This document shows positions 42,459 through 50,510 of a stretch of 62,738 nucleotides of DNA, in pieces; the stretch's first letter is position 1; every line of letters starts with the position of its first letter. The DNA is taken from NCBI GenBank assembly GCA_038254435.1, contig JBBSGD010000009.1:1-62738 (forward strand). The letters run 5' to 3'. The notes under the pieces are model-generated. The model saw only the letters and a program-made list of their open reading frames with translations. It was not told where the DNA came from and ran no database searches. The stretch comes from JBBSGD01 sp038254435. GTDB lineage: Bacteria > Actinomycetota > CADDZG01 > WHSQ01. Made by a program: the position numbers and the translations under genes.

Positions 42459-44212
42459 CACAGCGAGAGAAATGCGTGTGCCGTCGTCAAATCCTTGGCC
42501 CACATGTAGTCGGCGATGTCCAGGGTTCGGCTTTCGAGCTTGACCCCGAGCTTCGCATAGTCGAAGCCGGGGATCTGGACCTCGGGGTGCGCCAGCCACT
42601 TGCTCAGCGTCGGATAGTCGATGCGCTTCAGTATGGAGTCGTTGAAGTAGGTCTTGTCCGTGCGGTCCAGGATCTCATCCGGCACTCGGCCGCGCAGCAG
42701 GCGGCGCACGAGGGTCTTGCGTCCCGAGTCCGGGAACTTCGTCTCGGCCGGAAGCGAGAGGAAGAACTGCCAGAGATCGACGTCGGCGAACGGTCGCCGC
42801 ACCCTCACCGCGCACAACGCCTGGCAGATACTCTCGGCCTCGCTCGTAAGCCCGGGGCCGTAAAAGGCACCGAGCTGGAGCCGGCGCCACCGCTGCCGGG
42901 CAGGGACCACAGAAGACGCCTCGCCGATCGTGATACGCCCGGCGTCCACCCATTCCGGGAAGCGCCGCCGCTCGCGCCCCGAGCGTCGCAGGTACAAGCG
43001 TTGAAGCGATCGCGGGGTCACCGCTCCTCCGAGCTGACGAGCGACGCCAGTCGGCGTCCCGCCGTCCCGCATCTGGGAGGCGAGGTGCCGGGCCGCGGGC
43101 CCGAGCCGACCGCGCTGCAACAGGTGTTGCACGACGTAGCGACGCATGTCGAACAAGAACTCGGCGATGTCTCCCATGAGGACAGTTCTGTACCCGAGCG
43201 ACGCCGCGCGCTCGAAGTTCTCTCTCACCTCGGCTATCGCCAGGGTGGGGGTCGGTCCGTCCAGGAGCTTCGCCCAGTAGGCCGGATCTCCCGCGCCCGA
43301 GCCCGAGAGCTCGTACGTGTGGAGGTCCATGCCAAGAGCCCGGGCCACGATTTCTATGTACTTGCGCTCATCGACGCGGGGCGAGTTGGGAAAGACCATC
43401 GAGAGAGCGGGCAGCGGGCGGCCGAATCGAGATTGATAGCTCGGCGCCGCGTACGCGGCTATCGCCGGCGCGTCGATGCCGCCGCTCAGTGAGACGACGT
43501 CGGAACCGGTGAGAACTCGTCCTACGGCGAGCTCCATGAAGTGATCGAAACCCTCCTGTAGCTCCTTCTCACCGTAGCGCTCCGTCTCCAGCCACGCTTC
43601 CGGATCCCAATACGTCTGCATGCTGACGTGTCCCTCTTCAGCCTTGAGGACCGTCGTCTTGGGCTGCCGGCGGGCCCCCTTCAGTGCGCACGGCGTGTCG
43701 TCGCCGTAGGTGCCGAACAGGATCGCTTCGACGACCTCGAGGTCGGGCTCGGGCTTGAGGCCCGCCCCAGCGATGACCTGCTTGGCTTCGCTCGCCGCGA
43801 AAAAGCCCTCGGCGCCACGGCGATAGAAGAGAGTGCCGAAGCCGAAGTGATCCCTTGCGCACCACACCCTCTTGCCGTCGCTGATCACCACGACGAAAGT
43901 GCCGCGCAGGGCGCTCGGAAAGAGCTCCCCGTGGCGGCGAAAGGCCGCCACGGCCACCGCGGTGGGATCCCTCGGGTCAGACACCCCCTGAACCTCTGCA
44001 GAGTTGTCGATCTCCCCGACCACCGCGCAAAGCAGGTCGCCGTGCTGGGCGAGCCGGGCTCGGGGCAGCGCGGGGTTGATCGCGACGCCGAGAGCGCAGC
44101 GGCCAAGGGTGAGGATCGAGCGCTCGGTCCCGCGGTGCGGAGCCGCAGCGAGCATGTCGGCTGTCGCCTCCTGCGGAGCGCTGTCGTTGAGGGCTACGGC
44201 AAGGGATCCCAA
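42455..44212 (-). CDS. Lasso peptide cyclase (asparagine synthetase-like, lasso C)
   Basis: A protein of about 585 residues. The N-terminal glutaminase-like domain is degenerate (no N-terminal Cys; LAVALNDSAPQEATADMLAA). The C-terminal synthetase domain contains VSLSGGIDAPAIAAYA, the PP-loop region that adenylates the acceptor side chain. The usual SGGxDS has become SGGIDA. In lasso pathways this enzyme forms the isopeptide ring. Its start is uncertain: TTG at 44212 gives the normal N-terminal length, and the open frame continues to 44326 with unlikely sequence. It lies between the precursor hairpin and the ABC genes. Confidence 0.88.
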   Translation of the reverse strand: MGSLAVALNDSAPQEATADMLAAAPHRGTERSILTLGRCALGVAINPALPRARLAQHGDLLCAVVGEIDNSAEVQGVSDPRDPTAVAVAAFRRHGELFPSALRGTFVVVISDGKRVWCARDHFGFGTLFYRRGAEGFFAASEAKQVIAGAGLKPEPDLEVVEAILFGTYGDDTPCALKGARRQPKTTVLKAEEGHVSMQTYWDPEAWLETERYGEKELQEGFDHFMELAVGRVLTGSDVVSLSGGIDAPAIAAYAAPSYQSRFGRPLPALSMVFPNSPRVDERKYIEIVARALGMDLHTYELSGSGAGDPAYWAKLLDGPTPTLAIAEVRENFERAASLGYRTVLMGDIAEFLFDMRRYVVQHLLQRGRLGPAARHLASQMRDGGTPTGVARQLGGAVTPRSLQRLYLRRSGRERRRFPEWVDAGRITIGEASSVVPARQRWRRLQLGAFYGPGLTSEAESICQALCAVRVRRPFADVDLWQFFLSLPAETKFPDSGRKTLVRRLLRGRVPDEILDRTDKTYFNDSILKRIDYPTLSKWLAHPEVQIPGFDYAKLGVKLESRTLDIADYMWAKDLTTAHAFLSLW

Positions 44213-44343
44213 TGAACCTCGATCTCTGGGTGCTGGAAAGTCGTGTGGATGTGCTCCCGTCTGCGGCTCTACGAAGTGGCATCGGTCGCCGCAGCGGGCT
44301 GCTTGAGCCTGCACCAGCGGTGGCAAGACGGCCTACCAAGAGT

Positions 44344-44373
44344 AACGGCCCCACCCGGAAAGGTGAGGCCGTT
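44344..44373 (-). terminator. Attenuator hairpin between lasso precursor and cyclase
   Basis: AACGGCCTCACC pairs with GGTGGGGCCGTT (12 bp with one mismatch) around a 6-nt loop, 21 bp after the precursor stop. There is no T tract, so partial read-through is expected. That would give the excess of precursor over enzyme mRNA common in RiPP operons. Confidence 0.6.
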
Positions 44374-44393
44374 GGTCTTAGCTGCTGTCTGTG

Positions 44394-44537
44394 CTACGAA
44401 GCAGCTGGGTGCGAGTACTCGCCGAACGTGTCCAGCTCGAACGAAGTGTCGCTACTCTTGGTGCCGACTCCCGGCGTCTGGAACGTGTGGTCGGCGATCG
44501 AGCCGAAGTCCACGATAGTCGGGATCTGATACTCCAT
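44394..44537 (-). CDS. Lasso peptide precursor (A)
   Basis: A 47-residue precursor too short for routine gene finding. The leader matches YxxPxLxxxGxxxxxT exactly in spacing (Y3, P6, I8, G12, T18), the motif bound by the B1 RRE. A second Thr (T21) stands two residues before Gly23, the usual position before the cleavage site. The predicted core starts at Gly23: GVGTKSSD gives an 8-residue ring through Gly23 and Asp30. The tail runs through FELDTFGEY and ends HPAAS with a C-terminal Ser47, a possible phosphorylation site. A strong AAGGAGG lies 6 nt before the ATG. Cleavage site and ring are predictions; a different acceptor (Glu34) would need another start residue. Confidence 0.85.
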   Translation of the reverse strand: MEYQIPTIVDFGSIADHTFQTPGVGTKSSDTSFELDTFGEYSHPAAS

Positions 44538-44590
44538 GCTGCCTCCTTCGATGTCCTGTGACGTCCCCCACTGGGTCCGCCTTGGGCCGG

Positions 44591-44619
44591 ACACTACCAG
44601 TTATTTCCTGGCCCCGCAA
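44591..44619 (-). promoter_or_regulatory. Promoter of the lasso operon
   Basis: On the minus strand TTGCGG (44619-44614), a 17-bp spacer and TAGTGT (44596-44591). The transcript would start about 45-50 nt before the precursor ATG. Confidence 0.5.
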
Positions 44620-44672
44620 GGCTATGCGGCGGGATTCGGAGAATCCTTGTGTGCACCTAACATTGCCCCCAC

Positions 44673-46109
44673 ATGAGGGAACGTACATCGTGGGACAAAC
44701 GGGACGCCGCCATCGCCGCCCTCCTCACATTGGTCGCGGGAGCGCTGCGCGCCTGGAGGTTCACGGCACCTCACCGCCTTTACTTCGACGAGACCTTCTA
44801 CATCCCCGACGCCCGCTTATACCTCTACGGTCCCGGTCCGGGCGGGAAGTCAGAGATCACCGCCCTGCACCCGCCTCTGGCAAAGTGGCTCCTCGCGGCC
44901 GGCATTCACGTCTTTGGCGACCGGTCGGGAGGCTGGAGGATCATGGCCGTTGTTGCCGGGACTCTCGCCGTGCCGCTCCTCTACCTCCTGGCGCGCAGGC
45001 TCCTCGACTCGCGGCTCTACGCAACCGTGGCCGCCGGGTTCCTCACTCTCGATTTCCTGGCTTTCACCCAGTCGCGCATCGCCATGCTGGACATCTTCGC
45101 CTTCACGCTCGGACTGGCGAGCGTCACTTGCGCGGTTTGCGAGGTACAAGGCGCCGGTGGCCGCGGGAAGAAGGCGGCGTGGCGGTTGGGGGCCGGGGTT
45201 CTGGGCGGAGCGGCCGTGGCGGCGAAGTGGTCGGGCCTGTACATGCTTGTCCTCGCCGTCGCCCTGATCGCCTGGGGCTCACTGCGAAGAAGGCGGGGCG
45301 AGGGCCGTGATCTCGCGGACGGGCTGCGCTCGGAGGTCGGCTCCCTTCTGCTGTTCCTCGTCCTGACTCCCGTCGCGGTCTACTGCCTGTCCTTCTTGGG
45401 GCGCGTGGACGGCTCGCTGCTCACCGCGCCCTGGGAGCAGGGCTCGTGGGTGCGCAGCTTCCTCCGCCTCCAGGTAAAGGGCATGCTGTTGCCGAGTCTG
45501 CACCTGCGCGGCATCCACCCGTCGATGTCCCCGGCCTGGTCGTGGCCGCTCGACAAGCGTCCGGTGGAGTACTTCACCGGCCCCCACCAAGGCAGGATCC
45601 TGGCCTTCGGCGACCCCCTCCTGTGGTGGCCGGCGCTCGCCGCGCTCGCTTATCTTGCTGTGCGCGTCGTGACGGGACGGGGAAAGAGGGGGCGTGACGG
45701 CGTCGTCGTCGCCGGTTTCGTTGCGGCGTGGGGCCCGTGGCTGCTCCTCGAACACGAGCGCTCCTTCACCTTCCTTTACTACTTCCTCCCGGCAGTCCCT
45801 TTCCTGTGCCTTGCGCTGGCGCGGTTTTGTCAGTCCCTGCCGCCGCGGGGCGGGCGCGCCGTCGCGGTGGGGCTCCTCGTGCTGAACGCATGCGCCTTCG
45901 GCCTCTACTTTCCCCTGCTCACCGGGGAGCGCATCTCCCCCGCCTACGAGGGTCGGCTCCTGCTCTTCGAGGACTGCAAGCGCAGGATTGCTCTTCCCTC
46001 CTACGTGATCCCGACCAAGAAGAGCACGGTGGTGGTGCGGGGCAACAAGAAACACACCGTCCGGCTGAAGCCCCCGACGCCTCCTCCGGTCGGCTGGTGC
46101 TGGAGGTGA
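44673..46109 (+). CDS. Protein O-mannosyltransferase (PMT, GT39)
   Basis: A 478-residue membrane protein with about 10-11 helices. The first loop has the catalytic acidic pair in RLYFDETFYIPDARLYL, followed by HPPLAKWLLAAGIHVFGD. Later come FLTLDFLAFTQSRIAMLDIF and WSWPLDKRPVEYF, all typical of actinobacterial PMTs. It transfers mannose from polyprenyl-phosphomannose to Ser/Thr of exported proteins. There is no ribosome site upstream; a TAACAT box at 44658-44663 would place the transcript start near the ATG, so the mRNA may be leaderless. It diverges from the lasso precursor, 135 bp away. Confidence 0.88.
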   Translation: MRERTSWDKRDAAIAALLTLVAGALRAWRFTAPHRLYFDETFYIPDARLYLYGPGPGGKSEITALHPPLAKWLLAAGIHVFGDRSGGWRIMAVVAGTLAVPLLYLLARRLLDSRLYATVAAGFLTLDFLAFTQSRIAMLDIFAFTLGLASVTCAVCEVQGAGGRGKKAAWRLGAGVLGGAAVAAKWSGLYMLVLAVALIAWGSLRRRRGEGRDLADGLRSEVGSLLLFLVLTPVAVYCLSFLGRVDGSLLTAPWEQGSWVRSFLRLQVKGMLLPSLHLRGIHPSMSPAWSWPLDKRPVEYFTGPHQGRILAFGDPLLWWPALAALAYLAVRVVTGRGKRGRDGVVVAGFVAAWGPWLLLEHERSFTFLYYFLPAVPFLCLALARFCQSLPPRGGRAVAVGLLVLNACAFGLYFPLLTGERISPAYEGRLLLFEDCKRRIALPSYVIPTKKSTVVVRGNKKHTVRLKPPTPPPVGWCWR

Positions 46110-46119
46110 TCGAGCGGCT

Positions 46120-46830
46120 CTACGCGCCGGACGGCTGGTGGTACCAGCCCCCGATGGTGGCGCGTGCCCCGTCGCCGACCTTGTCGGTGACAGGCTCGAC
46201 GCTGTGCCTGGTCCCGGCCTGCGTATCGAAGATCGCGGCGCTGTTGCAGATCGCCTGAACCGTGCGGACATCTCCCTTGCCGTCCCGCACCCTCAGCGCC
46301 CCCCCGTACTCGGGGCGCCACTCGGGCGTGAGATAGAGAACGATGGCGAGCCGCCGGTTGCGGTTGTCGTCGTCATGCTCGCCCATGTAATCGCCCCTCG
46401 CCATCCTGTGCGAGCCGAAGTCGTCGCTCGAGGCAAGTTGCAGTCCGCTCACCTCTTCGAAGAAGGCGCGGAAACGGTCATCCTGAAAGGTCGTGCGAAA
46501 TTGGAGGTAGCCGAGCGCGTTGGGGCTGAACTGGTGCTCGGCTGAGACGCCGACATTGCGTCCGTAGCGGAAGAAGCGGTCGCCGTGCTCGGCCGACCCC
46601 CAAGTCTCCTCGTCTACCGCTCCCTCGACGGAGTAGAGGCCAAACTCAGCCCGGAAGTCGGCCTCCGAGGCAAGAAACGCGGCGAGCTTGGTGGCGACGT
46701 CGTCAACGAGGAAGTCCTCAACGACCGCAAGTCGCGCCTCGCCCGAAAACTGCTCCCTGTAAGCTCGTAGCGCCTCGGGCGTGAGGTGCTGCGGCTTGAT
46801 CCACGATCTCAGGAACTCCGTGTCGAGCAT
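46120..46830 (-). CDS. 2-oxoglutarate/Fe(II)-dependent oxygenase (prolyl-hydroxylase-like)
   Basis: A 236-residue protein with the jelly-roll metal site. HxD lies in YMGEHDDDNRNRRLAIVLYL, and the distal His is in AGTRHSVEPV, followed by the 2OG-binding Arg in ARATIGGWYH. The EYGGALRV turn is typical of prolyl 4-hydroxylase-like enzymes. It could hydroxylate a protein, peptide or sugar. Adjacent genes make lasso tailoring conceivable but unproven. GGAGGAG precedes the ATG. Convergent with the PMT gene, 10 bp apart. Confidence 0.85.
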   Translation of the reverse strand: MLDTEFLRSWIKPQHLTPEALRAYREQFSGEARLAVVEDFLVDDVATKLAAFLASEADFRAEFGLYSVEGAVDEETWGSAEHGDRFFRYGRNVGVSAEHQFSPNALGYLQFRTTFQDDRFRAFFEEVSGLQLASSDDFGSHRMARGDYMGEHDDDNRNRRLAIVLYLTPEWRPEYGGALRVRDGKGDVRTVQAICNSAAIFDTQAGTRHSVEPVTDKVGDGARATIGGWYHQPSGA

Positions 46831-46931
46831 TTGCTCCTCCGGGTTGCCGGGTTCGACAACAAAAGCTACAGGAGACGAGAGCCGGCCGCCAGGCCCCCGG
46901 CGCGCCGGATCCGCTTGATCTGCCCGCCCGA

Positions 46932-47945
46932 TCAGGATCGTCCTATGTCACGCCCGGCTTCGCGCCATGCTCGGATCGCGGGACCGGCCTGCAGCGCCAT
47001 CCACACGACACGCCATGCGTACGTCGTCGCCAGCCACAGGGGCCCGCGTCGCGCAATCGGCGCCCACGAGCGCATGTAGTCGGCCGGCGGGAAGAGCTTG
47101 GATGCCATGAGGGCGACCTTGGCCCTCAGCGTCGGCGCCCTCGTCAGCCACTCGATGCTTAGAGCGAGTTGAGGAGCGGCCTTCGAGCGCAGCGCGATCT
47201 CCATCGTCATCTTCGTCGGGAGATCGAGCCGCTCGGCCAGCCGCGCCCCGGAGGGCTCCTGTCTGAGCCCGGCCGCAAACGCAGGCAGCGCGTCGAGCTG
47301 CTCGGCCACGGTCGCGGCTCGCCGCCAGGTGGCATCGTCCACCAGGTCGAGCGCACGCCGCAGGTCCTCGAGCGGGCTACCGAGTCGGCGGCCGTCCTGG
47401 GCGGCGTGCAGGGCGACGTGCAGGGCGCGTGCGGGGGGTGCCAGGACCTCGAGCGCAGTGCCTTCGAGCACCATGTCCTCGGTGTGGCGCGCCAGCACGG
47501 CCCACAGCGCCTCCGGCTCCACGCCGACTCCGATGAGGGTGCGATGAAGGTCGACGTTCGCTCCGTCCCGCTTCCTGAGCCACGCGTGTGCGTGCCACGG
47601 ACGATCTCCCGGCAGGTCGTCGAGCGGCGAGTGCCAGAAGCCGAGCTCGCCGAGGACGTCCTCGGCCCCCTCGATGTCGTGCGGGGCCACCAGCAGGTCC
47701 GAGTCCCGGTAGGGCCGCACATCCGCCCCGTAGAGCCACGCGTCGAGGACCGGGCCCTTGAGAAGGACGCTGCGGATCCCGGCTCCCATGAAGGCGGACA
47801 CGACCTCCGAGGTAGTAGCGTCGGCCATGAGATTTCGAGCCGCCTGCACGATGGAGGCATCTCGCTCGGGACGGCGCGTGCCGGCGCCCGAGGCCGGGCC
47901 GCCCGCGTCGCGGCCTGTGAGCGAGTTCTGGGGGCCGTTCGGCAA
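46932..47945 (-). CDS. Nucleotidyltransferase-like protein (NTP_transf_5 type)
   Basis: A protein of about 337 residues. The diagnostic block is GIRSVLLKGPVLDAWLYG then RPYRDSDLLV, the NTP_transf_5 pattern with the Asp pair for metal. It is followed by NVDLHRTLIG and a helical C-terminal half. Proteins of this family accompany lasso kinases, and in the pseudomycoidin system one is reported to add hexoses to the phosphorylated peptide. Here it lies 2.4 kb beyond the lasso precursor, and the kinase is at 38963. The TTG at 47945 is chosen for the AAAGGAG site 6 nt upstream. Function is by analogy. Confidence 0.7.
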   Translation of the reverse strand: MPNGPQNSLTGRDAGGPASGAGTRRPERDASIVQAARNLMADATTSEVVSAFMGAGIRSVLLKGPVLDAWLYGADVRPYRDSDLLVAPHDIEGAEDVLGELGFWHSPLDDLPGDRPWHAHAWLRKRDGANVDLHRTLIGVGVEPEALWAVLARHTEDMVLEGTALEVLAPPARALHVALHAAQDGRRLGSPLEDLRRALDLVDDATWRRAATVAEQLDALPAFAAGLRQEPSGARLAERLDLPTKMTMEIALRSKAAPQLALSIEWLTRAPTLRAKVALMASKLFPPADYMRSWAPIARRGPLWLATTYAWRVVWMALQAGPAIRAWREAGRDIGRS

Positions 47946-48029
47946 TACGTTCTCCTTTGATCGCCCCGAGCGACTTCTCAAGCGTAGCTCGCGCGCCGAC
48001 TTCGGCCCGGAACCAACCGGCAGCGCTTG

Positions 48030-49016
48030 TCAAGTCGCGTCAACGATCTCCCCGTCGGCCAGCACCTTATCGAGCACCGTCAGGCCAGGGCCAACACGCG
48101 CCCGCTCGCCGAGAATCGTCCCCGACACCCGGGCGCCCGCGCCGACGACCGCCCCGGGGAGTAACACGGATCGCTCGACAATGGCGGTGGCGGCCACGAC
48201 GCAGCCGGGCCCCAGGCACGCGGCCACGAGCTTCGCTCGGGCGTCCACCGTGCATCCCTCGCCGATCAGGGAGCCCCCTGCCGTCTTGCCGTCCCCGGTA
48301 CAGCGATAGCGACCGGCCAGCGCGTCGAGGTTGGCCTGCAGGTACTTGGCGGGCGTTCCGATGTCCATCCAGTAGGCGTCCGTCCCCGTTGCAAAGAGGG
48401 CCGCCCCCTCCTCCACCAGGCCGGGGAACAGCTCGCGCTCGGCGGAATGGGCCTCGCCGGACGGGATACGCCCCAGCACCGAGGGCTCGAAGACGTAGAT
48501 GCCGGCATTGATGAGGTTGCTGGGAGCAGTGCCCGCGGGGGGCTTCTCGATGAAGCCGAGGACGCGCCCGTCCGGCTCGGTCGGAACTACCCCGAAGGCC
48601 GAGGGGTCCTCTACCGGTGTCAACACGATGCTCGCCTCGGCCCCCCGCGCGCGATGAAAGGCGAAGACCTCGTCGAGGTCACAGTCGGTAAGGATGTCGC
48701 CGTTGAAGACGACGAAGGTGTCGCTGCGAACGAACGCCTCTGCGTGCTTGAGGGCGCCGGCGGTCCCGAGCGGCTCGCTCTCGTGCGTCACCTCGACGAT
48801 CACGCCACGGGCGCGCGCTGAGGCTATGACCTGCTCGAAAGCTTCGGCAAGAAAAGAGGTCAGGAGCACTACCTCGCCGATGCCGTGGCGAGCGAGCAGG
48901 TCGAAGACGTGCTCGATGTGCGGGCGGTTGACGATCGGAAGGAGGTGCTTGGGCCGCGTGTACGTAAGGGGCCGAAGGCGAGTCCCAAGCCCGCCGGCGA
49001 GGATCAAGGCTTTCAT
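48030..49016 (-). CDS. Sugar-1-phosphate nucleotidyltransferase (mannose-1-P guanylyltransferase-like)
   Basis: A 328-residue enzyme with the signature KALILAGGLGTRLRPLTYTRPKHLLPI, then GDILTD, a VEDPSAFGVV block and EKP. A C-terminal left-handed beta-helix of hexapeptide repeats follows (SLIGEGCTVDARAKL to GTILGERARVGPGL). The beta-helix layout is that of GDP-mannose pyrophosphorylases, fitting the adjacent GDP-sugar reductase, but glucose-1-phosphate thymidylyl or uridylyl activity cannot be excluded. The start overlaps the stop of the Rmd-like gene (ATGA). Confidence 0.88.
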   Translation of the reverse strand: MKALILAGGLGTRLRPLTYTRPKHLLPIVNRPHIEHVFDLLARHGIGEVVLLTSFLAEAFEQVIASARARGVIVEVTHESEPLGTAGALKHAEAFVRSDTFVVFNGDILTDCDLDEVFAFHRARGAEASIVLTPVEDPSAFGVVPTEPDGRVLGFIEKPPAGTAPSNLINAGIYVFEPSVLGRIPSGEAHSAERELFPGLVEEGAALFATGTDAYWMDIGTPAKYLQANLDALAGRYRCTGDGKTAGGSLIGEGCTVDARAKLVAACLGPGCVVAATAIVERSVLLPGAVVGAGARVSGTILGERARVGPGLTVLDKVLADGEIVDAT

Positions 49017-49984
49017 GTCGCCAGCGACCCCCCGGTCGCGGCGCTCCCGGCTTCCTTCGTCTCTTGCGCGACGGAATCCCGCCAGTAGGCGAGCACCTCG
49101 GCCAGCGTGTCCTCGAGGCGGCGCCGGGGCTTCCACCCCGTGAGCCGTTCGAGCTTGGCGGCGCTGCCGGCAAGAAGCGGAGGATCTGCCGGCCGCAGCC
49201 TGGCTTCGTCCACGAGGACCTCGATGCCGGTGGTGGCGTTGTCGCACAGGATGCGCAGGACCTCGCCGAGCGGGCGAGCGTCTCCGGTGGCGACGTTGTA
49301 GACGTCTCCGGGCTCGCCGCGCTCGAGCACCGCGCAGTACGCGTCGACGACGTCGCGCACGTCCCCGAATTCACGCTTCAGCGAGAGGTCGCCGGTCAAC
49401 ACGCGCGCCTGGCCCAGCCCGGCCTCGGCACGCGCTATCTGGCGGGCCCAGTCGGCCGTCGCGAAAGAGCTGGGCTGGCCCGGTCCGATGTGCATGAAGG
49501 CCCGGGTCAAGAGCACGGGCAAGCCGAAGCTCTGCCAGAACATACGCGCCACCCATTCCTCGGCCACCTTGCTCGCGGCGTAGGGCGACACCGGGCGCAG
49601 GGGAGCCGTCTCGTCGATCGGGCACTCGTCGGGCGTGACGTAGCCGTACTCGTCGCTCGTCGCCGCGACGAGGACGCGGCACCCCGGCACGTGACGCGCC
49701 AGGGCGTCGAGGAGATGATGCGTTGCCGTGACGTTTACCTCGTAGGTAAGCCCCGGCTCCGTCCACGACAGGCCGGCCGAGGACTGCGCTGCGAGGTGCC
49801 ACACGCGCTCGGGTCTCTGCTCGGCCACGAGCTTCTCCACTGCGGCCGTGTCCCTGATGTCGAGGTGCACGAAGCCTTCCTCGTCGCCCAGAGTCGTCGC
49901 CACCACGTCGTCACCGCGCGTAAGGAGAGCAGCGCGTGCGTGCCTGCCGACGAACCCGGCTCCACCCGTGATCAGAACGCGCAT
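49013..49984 (-). CDS. rmd: GDP-6-deoxy-D-mannose reductase-like SDR
   Basis: A 323-residue extended SDR with TGGAGFVGRHARAAL, LAAQSSAGLSWTEPGLTYEVN, ATSDEYGYV, active-site YAASK and HIGPGQPSSFATADWARQIA. The last block with KREFGDVRDVVDAY matches Rmd, which reduces GDP-4-keto-6-deoxy-mannose to GDP-rhamnose. The GDP-mannose 4,6-dehydratase that makes its substrate is not in the window. It is operonic with the nucleotidyltransferase at 48030. Confidence 0.82.
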   Translation of the reverse strand: MRVLITGGAGFVGRHARAALLTRGDDVVATTLGDEEGFVHLDIRDTAAVEKLVAEQRPERVWHLAAQSSAGLSWTEPGLTYEVNVTATHHLLDALARHVPGCRVLVAATSDEYGYVTPDECPIDETAPLRPVSPYAASKVAEEWVARMFWQSFGLPVLLTRAFMHIGPGQPSSFATADWARQIARAEAGLGQARVLTGDLSLKREFGDVRDVVDAYCAVLERGEPGDVYNVATGDARPLGEVLRILCDNATTGIEVLVDEARLRPADPPLLAGSAAKLERLTGWKPRRRLEDTLAEVLAYWRDSVAQETKEAGSAATGGSLAT

Positions 49985-50023
49985 TCAGCTCCCATCCCAC
50001 TCGCAGCGACTCGCAACGATTCG

Positions 50024-50473
50024 CTAAGGCGAGCTACGAACGAACGACAGCCCGACTATGACGATGCCGGCAACGATCACGCCGACTCCGGCCCAGCGCA
50101 GCACCGGAACGTGCTCGTGCTGGACCAGGGCCGCGAATGCGACCACGAGCAGGTAGGAGATTCCCACGAAGGGATAGGCGAGGGACAACGGCACACGTGA
50201 CAGCACGACGAGCCAGAACAGCGATGAGATCCCGAACAATGCGAGACCGGTCCACAGGAGCGGTTGTCTGATCGCCCTGGCCGTGGCGGTCCCGAGCGTC
50301 TGCCCGTCGAGGGCGCTGATGCGGCCGACGTGGTCCATCGCCGCCTTGAGGGTGAGCTGACCCGCCACTGCGAAAGCCACGCTGACGAGCAGCAGAGCCA
50401 GCGAGATGATGCTGACCGAACGAATCGTCGCGACCATAGGCATCGTCTCGGGGGGCGCTCCATCGGAGAACAT
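50024..50473 (-). CDS. Small EamA/SMR-type membrane transporter
   Basis: A protein of about 149 residues (137 if the second ATG at 50437 is used) with four hydrophobic helices and the end YPFVGISYLLVVAFAALVQHEHVPVLRWAGVGVIVAGIVIVG. This four-helix form resembles SMR and ArnE/ArnF lipid-linked sugar flippase subunits. In this locus a role in moving a lipid-linked sugar is possible. The start is uncertain because no good ribosome site is seen. Confidence 0.7.
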   Translation of the reverse strand: MFSDGAPPETMPMVATIRSVSIISLALLLVSVAFAVAGQLTLKAAMDHVGRISALDGQTLGTATARAIRQPLLWTGLALFGISSLFWLVVLSRVPLSLAYPFVGISYLLVVAFAALVQHEHVPVLRWAGVGVIVAGIVIVGLSFVRSSP

Positions 50474-50510
50474 CGCGCCAGTCTAGATGCGAAAGGCGAG
50501 ATGACCCGGG

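Noticed and set aside
44538..44672. A second lasso precursor in the divergent region
   Set aside because: No short frame with the YxxP leader pattern occurs here or in the other gaps checked.
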